The position numbers were made by a program, and so were the translations under genes. The notes below the pieces were generated by a model. The model saw only the letters and a list, made by a program, of their open reading frames with translations, ran no database searches and was not told where the DNA came from. Source: an uncultured Latescibacterota bacterium (lineage in GTDB: Bacteria > Latescibacterota > UBA2968 > UBA8231). Taken from it: a stretch of DNA of 64,000 nucleotides. The stretch covers positions 4,782,049-4,846,048 of the forward strand of contig OY282352.1 in the NCBI GenBank assembly GCA_958295495.1, read 5' to 3'. Each line of letters begins with the position of its first letter. The first letter of the stretch is position 1. Shown here in pieces: positions 57,517-64,000 of this stretch.

Positions 57517-58875
57517 ATGGTTGTCGTAAAACAAATTGAGCCTAATAGTCTCGGCGCACGCGCGGGATTTTGCATTGGCGATCGCATTTTGCGCATCAAT
57601 GGCGAAGAAGTGCGCGATTTGATCGACGTTCAGGCCAACAGTGCCGAGGAAGTGCTCTGCGTAGAAATCGAGCGCGGCAAAGACCTATACGAGGCCGAGA
57701 TTGAGCGCCAGACCGGCGAGTCCCTAGGGCTGGTCTTTGAGGATATGCGCTTGCGCCGCTGCAACAACAAATGCGTCTTCTGCTTTATCCACCAAATGCC
57801 CAAGGGCATGCGGCGCAGCCTGTATTTTGAGGACGACGATTTTCGGCTCTCCTTTCTCCACGGCTCGTACGTGACCTTGACCAATGTCCGCGAAAGCGAT
57901 ATCGACCGCATCATTGAACAAGGGCTAACGCCGCAATACATCTCAGTCCACGCGACCGACCCCGCGCTGAGGCAAGTCATGCTCGGGCGCACAAAAGCGA
58001 CCGTCGATATCAACGAGCGCTTGCGCAAACTAGCCGCCAACGGCATTGAAATGCACACCCAAGTCGTGCTCTGCCCGGGCTGGAACGACGGGCCGCACCT
58101 AGCCCGCACTGTGGCCGATCTGTCCGCGTACTATCCCGCGGTGCGCTCGGCAGCGCTCGTGCCGGTGGGGCTGACCGATCATCGGCACAAGCTCGTCCAG
58201 CTCGATCCGGTGACCCCGGCCAAGGCCGCTGAGTACGCAGACGCCGCCGAAGCGTGGGGCTTGCAATTCAAAGTGCGCTTTGGCGAGCGGTTCGTCTATC
58301 CGGCTGACGAGATCTTTCTGCTGACGGGTCGGCCTTTGCCAGAGGCGTCGTATTACGATGCCTTTCCCCAGCTAGAAAACGGCATCGGCATGGTCCGCTC
58401 CTTCCTCGACACGTGGGACGAGGCCAGCAAGAGGCTGCCAGCGCGCATTGCCAAGGCCGTGCGGATCGGCCTACTGACCGGGCGTTTGGCCGAACAAATC
58501 CTCGCACCCCTAGTACCTAGGCTGAACGCCATTGAGAACGTACAGGTCGATCTCTTGCCAGTAGATAACGACTTTTTCGGCCGCGGCATCACTGTGTCGG
58601 GCCTGCTGACCGGCCGCGATATGGCGGCGAGAGTGCGCGATGGAATCCAGCGGGATTTGGTCTTGCTGCCGCCCAATTGCGTCAATGGCGAGGGCCTGAC
58701 GCTGGATGACATGACCGTGCCGCAACTGGCGGAAAAGGTCGGCGTGCCCCTCGCGGTAGGGGGGTACGACTTAGTCGAATCGCTCGAGCGCTCGTGGGCC
58801 GATCAGCACGTGAAAATACAGGGGGAGGGGAGACAGCTAACCGAGTTGGGTTATTACATAGGGCGCGAAAAATGA
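57517..58875 (+). CDS. DUF512 protein with PDZ and radical-SAM domains
   Basis: A 452-residue protein of the DUF512 family: an N-terminal PDZ-like domain (SLGARAGFCIGDRILRINGE), the radical-SAM-like cluster CNNKCVFCFIHQMPKGMRRS (Cx3Cx2C), LYFEDDDFRLSFLHGSYVTL, then VHATDPALRQVMLG and LPPNCVNGEGLTLDDM near the end. The function is unknown, but the gene is often next to der, as here (4-nt overlap). A ribosome- or tRNA-related role is suspected on that ground only. Confidence 0.93.
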   Translation: MVVVKQIEPNSLGARAGFCIGDRILRINGEEVRDLIDVQANSAEEVLCVEIERGKDLYEAEIERQTGESLGLVFEDMRLRRCNNKCVFCFIHQMPKGMRRSLYFEDDDFRLSFLHGSYVTLTNVRESDIDRIIEQGLTPQYISVHATDPALRQVMLGRTKATVDINERLRKLAANGIEMHTQVVLCPGWNDGPHLARTVADLSAYYPAVRSAALVPVGLTDHRHKLVQLDPVTPAKAAEYADAAEAWGLQFKVRFGERFVYPADEIFLLTGRPLPEASYYDAFPQLENGIGMVRSFLDTWDEASKRLPARIAKAVRIGLLTGRLAEQILAPLVPRLNAIENVQVDLLPVDNDFFGRGITVSGLLTGRDMAARVRDGIQRDLVLLPPNCVNGEGLTLDDMTVPQLAEKVGVPLAVGGYDLVESLERSWADQHVKIQGEGRQLTELGYYIGREK

Positions 58876-60221
58876 ACCCCCAAACCAGCCATCGCCGGCC
58901 CATCGTGGCGATTGTCGGGCGTCCCAACGTGGGTAAATCGACCCTTTTCAACCGCATCCTGGGGACCCGGTGGGCCATAACCGATGGCCAGCCCGGGGTC
59001 ACGCGCGATCAGATATTCGCCGCGGCCGAGTGGGGCGGTCAGGCCTTCACCTTGGTCGATACCGGGGGCTATATGCCCGGTGCCAAAGACGCGCTAGCCG
59101 TGGCCGTGCGCTCCCAAGCGGAAAAGGCATTGGCAGCAGCGGATATAGCGATTTTTCTCTGCGATGGGACCACGGGTGTGACCGATCTCGACCAAGAGAT
59201 AGGGGCCATGCTGCGCAGCCGGGGCGGGAAGTGCTTGCTGGCCGTCAACAAGGTAGATGGAGTGGGGCCGGTCACTTCGCTCGACGAATTCTACCGGCTC
59301 GGCTTGGGCGATCCCCTGCCGGTTTCAGCCGTTACCGGGCGGCGTTCCGGTGCCTTGCTCGACGCGCTCATTGCGCTCTTCGACGAGGCCGGGGCTCATG
59401 GGCCGGAATGGGACGAGGAGGCGATTAGGGTCGCTTTGGTTGGACGTCCCAACGTGGGCAAATCCACGCTGATCAATCGCCTTGCCGGCTATCAGGTTTC
59501 CATCGTCCACGACCGACCCGGTACAACTCGTGACCCAACCCAACTGCGCTTGACTTGGCAGGATAGCCACCTGCTGTTCGTGGATACGGCCGGTTTGCGG
59601 AGGCGATCTAAGGTCGATGATCCGGTGGAATTCTACAGTACGCGCCGGGCGGCTAATAGCATCGTCCAAGCCGATGTGGCGGTCGTGCTCCTAGACAGTG
59701 CCGAAGGGTGGGTCATGCAGGACGCCCGCATCATGGAGCAGGTGATAAAGTCTGGCTGCGGCTTGGTGGTGGCGATCAATAAATGGGATTTAGTCGCCGA
59801 GAAAACCGCGGCCGACTACCGCCGCGAGTTGCGCGACCGCTATCCCTTTTTGCGCGACTATCCGGTGCTGTGCATATCGGGCCTGACTGGGCGGAGGGTC
59901 CATAAGTGTCTCGAAGTGGTGGCCGCGGTGGGCAACAAGCGCCGGACGCGGATTCCTACCGCGCGCTTGAACAAGATCATTCAGCAACTATCTGGTGAGT
60001 ACCTAGCGACTCAAGAGGGCCGAGATATCCGCCTGCTTTACGCCACCCAACACGCGGTCAACCCGCCGGCGTTTACGATCTTTACAAATCTGCCCCGCTC
60101 CGTGCCGGGAAATTATCGACGCCACATTGAAAATCGACTGAGGTCGGAGTTTGATTTCGAGGGAACGCCCTTGCGCATCGTCTGGCGTCGGCGCAAGGGG
60201 TATAGGGAAGTGCGATCGTGA
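58872..60221 (+). CDS. der: Ribosome-associated GTPase Der (EngA)
   Basis: A 449-residue tandem GTPase. G-domain 1: GRPNVGKST, DTGG and NKVD; G-domain 2: GRPNVGKST (near 200), DTAG and NKWD; then the KH-like domain (RIPTARLNKIIQQLSGEYLA). It acts in 50S ribosome assembly. The ATG at 58872 lies inside the end of the DUF512 gene; an ORF open further upstream is only frame read-through. It overlaps the MerR-type gene by 4 nt. Confidence 0.97.
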   Translation: MNPQTSHRRPIVAIVGRPNVGKSTLFNRILGTRWAITDGQPGVTRDQIFAAAEWGGQAFTLVDTGGYMPGAKDALAVAVRSQAEKALAAADIAIFLCDGTTGVTDLDQEIGAMLRSRGGKCLLAVNKVDGVGPVTSLDEFYRLGLGDPLPVSAVTGRRSGALLDALIALFDEAGAHGPEWDEEAIRVALVGRPNVGKSTLINRLAGYQVSIVHDRPGTTRDPTQLRLTWQDSHLLFVDTAGLRRRSKVDDPVEFYSTRRAANSIVQADVAVVLLDSAEGWVMQDARIMEQVIKSGCGLVVAINKWDLVAEKTAADYRRELRDRYPFLRDYPVLCISGLTGRRVHKCLEVVAAVGNKRRTRIPTARLNKIIQQLSGEYLATQEGRDIRLLYATQHAVNPPAFTIFTNLPRSVPGNYRRHIENRLRSEFDFEGTPLRIVWRRRKGYREVRS

Positions 60222-60649
60222 AGAATCCATTGCAAAACAAGCTGTATTACAGCATCAGCGAAGTTGCCGAACTCACACAACTACAGCCCTATACGCTCAG
60301 GGCGTGGGAGAAGGAGTTCTCCTGTTTGCGGCCGCGTCGAGTACGCGGTGGTAAAAATAGAGCCTATAGAGCGCACGATATAGGGATCATCCTATTGCTC
60401 AAACGCCTCCTCTACGAGGAGCGTTACACGACGCAGGGCGTAAAAAAGAAGCTCAAAGACGAACCCGAACTCCTACGCCAAGTCGGGGAACAAGTCCCTG
60501 TTTTGCGCGCTAAACAGCAGAGCAGTCCCGCTTCAGCACCGGAGCGGACTGTTCCCACTGCTCCCAAACCTGCACAGGACCAGGAGGCCGCATTCAGAAT
60601 GATCGAAGAGGCCAAAAAGGAGCTGCGCGAGATTTTGCGCCTCCTCTAG
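60218..60649 (+). CDS. MerR-family transcriptional regulator
   Basis: A 143-residue protein with a MerR helix-turn-helix and wing: YYSISEVAELTQLQPYTLRAWEKEFSCLRP split, then RAYRAHDIGIILLLKRLLYE. The C-terminal 60 residues are a proline-rich linker (SSPASAPERTVPTAPKP) and a short coiled coil. It lacks cysteine metal sites and an effector domain. Its place between der and rimP, a conserved neighbour of infC/ihf-like regulators in other phyla, does not reveal its targets. The start is a GTG at 60218, overlapping der. Confidence 0.85.
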   Translation: MKNPLQNKLYYSISEVAELTQLQPYTLRAWEKEFSCLRPRRVRGGKNRAYRAHDIGIILLLKRLLYEERYTTQGVKKKLKDEPELLRQVGEQVPVLRAKQQSSPASAPERTVPTAPKPAQDQEAAFRMIEEAKKELREILRLL

Positions 60650-60718
60650 CGTTGGCATTTGGCGAGGGCTGTTAAGTCGTCTTGCCTAAATCAATACAAT
60701 CCCATATTTTATAATCCC

Positions 60719-60753
60719 AAGTGGGCGTCCAATTAAATAGCCCACTTTTTTCT
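60719..60753 (+). terminator. Hairpin with T-run in the rimP leader (terminator or attenuator)
   Basis: AAGTGGGC at 60719-60726 pairs with GCCCACTT at 60740-60747; the 13-nt loop is AT-rich; TTTTCTT follows. It stands 20 nt before the probable rimP start, so it can terminate the MerR unit and may control read-through into rimP-nusA-infB. A nine-codon ORF (MGKKRVFPP) begins at 60756, right behind it. Confidence 0.7.
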
Positions 60754-60772
60754 TAATGGGGAAAAAGCGCGT

Positions 60773-61228
60773 ATTTCCGCCGTAAATAAATTCGCATTAA
60801 AGGCCGGTCTAGTAGCTCTTGTCGAACCCATTATCCGCGAGCACGAGGCCGAACTCGTCGATATCGAACTCAGCGGCGTCCAAGGCAATCAGCTAGTCCG
60901 ATTATTGGTTCACAAAAATTGTGGTATAACACTGGCCACCTGCGAGTTGATTAGTCGCGAAGTGGCCGATCTTTTTGACATAGAAGATCCCATTGCCGGA
61001 CGGTATCGACTCGAAGTTACCTCGCCGGGATTGGACCGGCCCCTAGAGACCGATGGGGATTTCACCCGCGCCCGTGGCCGTTTGCTAAAAGTCGTGCTCA
61101 CGTCCGGCCGGGTGGTCAAAGGCCGATTGGTCGCTTGGGAAGCCGACCAGCTCCAGCTCGATAACCCAGCCGAGTCCGTGGCGCGGGCCGATATTGCTAA
61201 GGCCAACATTGAACCAGAACTAAAGTAG
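60773..61228 (+). CDS. rimP: Ribosome maturation factor RimP, probable AUU start
   Basis: The frame reads LVEPIIREHEAELVDIELSG, then VRLLVHKNCGITLATCELIS and LEVTSPGLDRPLET, the full RimP pattern. No ATG, GTG or TTG occurs between the in-frame stop at 60734 and codon TTG 60905; that TTG lies within the conserved first domain and would cut about 44 residues. The first residues needed start near ISAVNKFALKAGL, so the ATT at 60773 with GGGGA 10 nt upstream is my choice, giving 151 residues, the normal RimP length. RimP matures the 30S subunit. Confidence 0.8.
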   Translation: MSAVNKFALKAGLVALVEPIIREHEAELVDIELSGVQGNQLVRLLVHKNCGITLATCELISREVADLFDIEDPIAGRYRLEVTSPGLDRPLETDGDFTRARGRLLKVVLTSGRVVKGRLVAWEADQLQLDNPAESVARADIAKANIEPELK

Positions 61229-61251
61229 CGACGCGAAGGTCGAGCAAAAAC

Positions 61252-62634
61252 ATGAACAACGCGAACATTGTCGAAGCCTTGGGGCAGATTGCCCGCGAAA
61301 AGAACGTCGACCGGGAATTGGTGGTGCAAACCCTCGCCGACGCCCTGATTTCAGCCGCCAAAAGGCACTACGGCAATACTGAGAATTACGAAGTTGACAT
61401 CGACGCGGCCCAAGGCAAGATGGCCGTGTACGCCCGCAAGACCGTCGTCGAAGAAGTGGTCGAGCCGTCCATGGAGATTCTCCTCGCCGACGCCCGCGAC
61501 ATCGACCCCCATGCCCAACTAGGCTCCGTGCAGGTGCAGCAACTCAATTTTGCCGACTTTGGCCGCAACGCCATACAGACTGCAAAGCAAATTCTCATTC
61601 AGCGGGTCCGCGAAGCCGAGCGCGAGCGGATATACGACGAATTTATCGGCCGAGTCGGCCTCGTCGAATCCGGTACCGTACAGCAGATCAGCCACGGCGA
61701 CATCATCCTCAACCTCGGCCGGGCCGAGGCGGCCGTTCCATACAAAGAGCAAATCCGCCGCGAGCGCTACCGCCAAGGCGATGCCGTGCGGGGTTATATA
61801 TACGAGGTGCTCAAGTCGAGCCGGGGGCCTCAGGTTTTGCTCTCCCGCGCTCGGCCCGAATTTCTCAGGAAGCTCTTTGCTACGGAAGTGCCGGAGATAG
61901 CCGAGGGCCTCGTCGAGATCCACGGCGTGGCCCGCGAGCCGGGCGAGCGGGCCAAGATCGCGGTTAGCAGCAGCGATGAACGCGTCGATCCGGTAGGGGC
62001 TTGTGTCGGGGTGAAGGGGTCGCGGGTCCAAGCCATCGTCCGAGAATTGAGCGGCGAGCGCATAGACATCGTTCCTTGGATCGACGAGCCGGATATATTC
62101 ATAGGCCGGGCGCTAAGTCCAGCCACTGTGGTGCGCTGTATCACGGATTCGCGCCGCCGGCACGCCGTCGTGATCGTCGAAGAGGAGCAGCTATCGCTGG
62201 CCATTGGCAAGGGCGGCCAAAATACAAAACTCGCCAGCCAACTCACGGGTTGGGGGCTCGATATCATCACCGACGAGCAATACCAAGAGCGCCGCGCCAA
62301 GCAGGAGAAGTACCAGCAAGTATTCCGCCAGATAGATGGTATTAGCGAACTGATTGCCCTGAGTTTGACCACATCCGGTTTCGACTCCCTTACCTCGGTC
62401 GCCGAGGCCGATTTGGAGCTATTGCAGACCGTGCCGGGCCTAGAGTTGGCCGAAACCGCCCACGGGATACAAGCGGCCGCGGCCGCGTATTTTGCCGAAC
62501 ACGGCGAGGTTGATATCGAGGCATTGGTCGCTGCTGAGGCGGAAGAGGCGGTTGAGCAAGAGGGAGGGGAAGTGCTCGCCACGCCCGCTGCGGGCACGAG
62601 TGGAGAAGATGAGGCAGACCAAAGGGCCGAGTAG
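61252..62634 (+). CDS. nusA: Transcription termination/antitermination protein NusA
   Basis: A 460-residue protein: N-terminal RNA-polymerase-binding domain (ALISAAKRHYGNTENYEV), S1 domain (SGTVQQISHGDIILNLGRAE), KH1 (VDPVGACVGVKGSRVQAIVR) and KH2 (EEQLSLAIGKGGQNTKLAS), then one helical repeat region and an acidic, alanine-rich tail. The last part (GLELAETAHGIQAAAAAYF) is the first half of a helix-hairpin-helix-like repeat. It lies in the standard rimP-nusA-infB order. Confidence 0.96.
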   Translation: MNNANIVEALGQIAREKNVDRELVVQTLADALISAAKRHYGNTENYEVDIDAAQGKMAVYARKTVVEEVVEPSMEILLADARDIDPHAQLGSVQVQQLNFADFGRNAIQTAKQILIQRVREAERERIYDEFIGRVGLVESGTVQQISHGDIILNLGRAEAAVPYKEQIRRERYRQGDAVRGYIYEVLKSSRGPQVLLSRARPEFLRKLFATEVPEIAEGLVEIHGVAREPGERAKIAVSSSDERVDPVGACVGVKGSRVQAIVRELSGERIDIVPWIDEPDIFIGRALSPATVVRCITDSRRRHAVVIVEEEQLSLAIGKGGQNTKLASQLTGWGLDIITDEQYQERRAKQEKYQQVFRQIDGISELIALSLTTSGFDSLTSVAEADLELLQTVPGLELAETAHGIQAAAAAYFAEHGEVDIEALVAAEAEEAVEQEGGEVLATPAAGTSGEDEADQRAE

Positions 62635-62648
62635 CTGAGGGAGTAGTT

Positions 62649-64000
62649 TTGGAAAAGCGCCGGGTTTATCAAGTAGCCAAAGAACAGAAGCTATCTAGCG
62701 ATGCGCTTATATCTATGCTCAAAGGCATGGATATGGAAGTTAAAAGCCATATGAGCGTAGTTACGCCTGAGATGCTGGAGGCCATCAATCGCAAGCTGGC
62801 TGAAGAGAAAAAGAGCTCGCTAGAGGAAGTAAAGCGGCAAAAGGCCAAAGAGGATAGCCGCAAACAGGCCGATAGTCCCCGGCCCGAGCGCCGCGAAAAG
62901 GGGCCGGGGACTCGCAAGAAGAGCACGAAGGAGCTAGCCGGGGAGCGCACCGCGCCATTGCCCGACAAAGCCGAGGGAGGTCGTCGTCGCGGCCGCCGCC
63001 GCAAAGGCCAAGAAGGCTTGGAAAGCGTCCGCGAGGAATTGGGCGAAAAACGGGAAGTAACCGCCCAAGCCAATCTGCCCGGGGCGCCTACAAAGCGCCG
63101 GCGAGGGAAGCGGCGCAAAGGGGTGCCAGACGCCAAGGCAGTCCAAGAAAGCGTGCGGCGGACCTTGAGTCAGCTCAACGAAGGCCGGGTGCGCCGCCGC
63201 TACGAGCGTGGCCCGCGCGAAGACGGTGCCGGGGAAGACGGCCAGCTCCGCCAGATCAAAGTAAGCGAGTTTATCACGCTCGGCGAATTTGCCGAACAAC
63301 TCGGCGTCAAGGTCAGCGAAGTAATCGCCCTGTGTCTGCAGATGGGTGCCATGGCGACCATCAATCAACGCCTCGATATGGACACCATGCAGACGCTGGC
63401 CGACGAGTTGGGCTGCGAAGTGGTCCCGCTGGAGACCGAAGAGGCCGAGTTGGATGAGATCGTCGAGGAGGAAGAAATCGGCGAACCCGAGCCGCGGCCG
63501 CCGGTCATCACCGTCATGGGCCACGTCGATCACGGCAAAACCTCGTTGCTCGACTACTTGCGCGAAAGCAAGGTGGCCGAAGGCGAGTCTGGAGGCATTA
63601 CCCAGCACATCGGGGCGTACGTGATCAGCGTGGAAGACGGTCGCGGCGTGACGTTCCTCGACACCCCGGGGCACGCGGCCTTTACGGCGATGCGGGCGCG
63701 TGGTTCGAGAGTAACCGACGTCGTGATTCTCGTCGTGGCGGCCGACGACAGCGTCATGCCGCAAACCATTGAAGCGATTGACCACGCCAAAGCCGCGCAG
63801 GTCCCCTTAGTCGTGGCGATTAACAAAATAGACTTACCTACGGCCGACCCAGACAAGATCAAGCGGGAGTTGGCCGAAAGGGGGGTCTTAGTCGAAGAGT
63901 GGGGTGGCCAGATTTCCTGCGGCGAAATCTCCGCCAAGACTGGACAGGGCATAGACCACTTGCTGGAAATTCTCCTCATCGTGGCCGAGTTGCTCGAGTT
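62649..64000 (+). CDS. infB: Translation initiation factor IF-2 (C-terminal part beyond window)
   Basis: At least 450 codons, running off the right edge. TTG at 62649 with AGGGAG before it. The first 50 residues are an IF2-N domain (RVYQVAKEQKLSSDALISML, then MEVKSHMSVV), followed by a basic linker (GGRRRGRRRKG) and a second IF2-N-like domain (SEFITLGEFAEQLGVKVSEV). The G domain has GHVDHGKTSLLDYL, DTPGHAAFT and NKID. It brings initiator tRNA to the 30S subunit. An ATG start is absent near this place. Confidence 0.96.
   Translation, partial: MEKRRVYQVAKEQKLSSDALISMLKGMDMEVKSHMSVVTPEMLEAINRKLAEEKKSSLEEVKRQKAKEDSRKQADSPRPERREKGPGTRKKSTKELAGERTAPLPDKAEGGRRRGRRRKGQEGLESVREELGEKREVTAQANLPGAPTKRRRGKRRKGVPDAKAVQESVRRTLSQLNEGRVRRRYERGPREDGAGEDGQLRQIKVSEFITLGEFAEQLGVKVSEVIALCLQMGAMATINQRLDMDTMQTLADELGCEVVPLETEEAELDEIVEEEEIGEPEPRPPVITVMGHVDHGKTSLLDYLRESKVAEGESGGITQHIGAYVISVEDGRGVTFLDTPGHAAFTAMRARGSRVTDVVILVVAADDSVMPQTIEAIDHAKAAQVPLVVAINKIDLPTADPDKIKRELAERGVLVEEWGGQISCGEISAKTGQGIDHLLEILLIVAELLE

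Overview
The window is about 64 kb of a GC-rich, gene-dense Gram-negative chromosome with no rRNA operon, CRISPR array or intact insertion sequence. Lipoprotein signals, a TolC-type outer-membrane protein and a Tat-signal respiratory subunit point to a diderm aerobe. Three things suggest, without proving, the FCB supergroup or a neighbouring phylum: an alternative complex III locus fused to an A2-type caa3 oxidase locus, a short primary-type sigma factor without region 1.1, and a recurring promoter shape (TTG, 19-21 nt, TAnnTT). No taxon can be named from sequence reading alone.

Layout. 1-4 kb: a cut-off DHH phosphoesterase (minus strand), a glutaredoxin-TolC pair, an orphan GroES-like protein, and a DUF4160 gene followed by a DUF2442-ankyrin fusion. 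4-16.3 kb, all minus strand: one overlapping respiratory locus, actABCDEF, a small membrane protein, Sco, then caa3 oxidase subunits II, I, III and IV. 16.4-20.8 kb: tRNA-Arg, a DUF815 ATPase, a glyoxalase-like protein, tRNA-Leu, smpB, a DnaC-like ATPase and rph. 20.8-32.7 kb: sigma factor, a 51-residue protein, small-molecule enzymes, holA, trxA, a cyclic-nucleotide-binding protein, an AI-2E-type transporter with an inserted Ig-like domain, a cold-shock protein, clpX, an EpmA-like enzyme and clpP. 32.8-46.7 kb: coaE-gcvT-gcvP-gmd, trmJ-like, an M16 peptidase pair, a THUMP protein, an AT-richer pair (2TM SLATT-like protein plus proline-rich peptide), hemL, a SPOR lipoprotein, a RibL-like nucleotidyltransferase, a GNAT protein and a nuclease pseudogene. 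46.7-51.1 kb, minus strand: murQ, aldo/keto reductase, D-threonine-aldolase-like enzyme, HU and sulfatase in one tight array. 51.2-64 kb: valS, an NFACT/RqcH protein, a probable gene remnant, miaA, tRNA-Gly, a DUF512 radical-SAM protein, der, a MerR-type regulator, then rimP-nusA-infB, with infB cut by the right edge.

How it fits together. The respiratory block should move electrons from quinol through alternative complex III to the caa3 oxidase, with Sco loading CuA. Protein quality control and ribosome rescue are well represented (SmpB, RqcH-like NFACT, ClpX, ClpP, M16 pair), as is translation (valS, miaA, rimP, nusA, infB, EpmA-like).

Most interesting items: the 2TM/proline-rich pair; the DUF4160 / DUF2442-ankyrin module with a possible internal start; a palindromic 30-nt repeat inserted four times in frame in gcvP; the Ig-like insertion in the AI-2E transporter; the apparent AUU start of rimP behind a hairpin; and the shared TAnnTT promoter motif.
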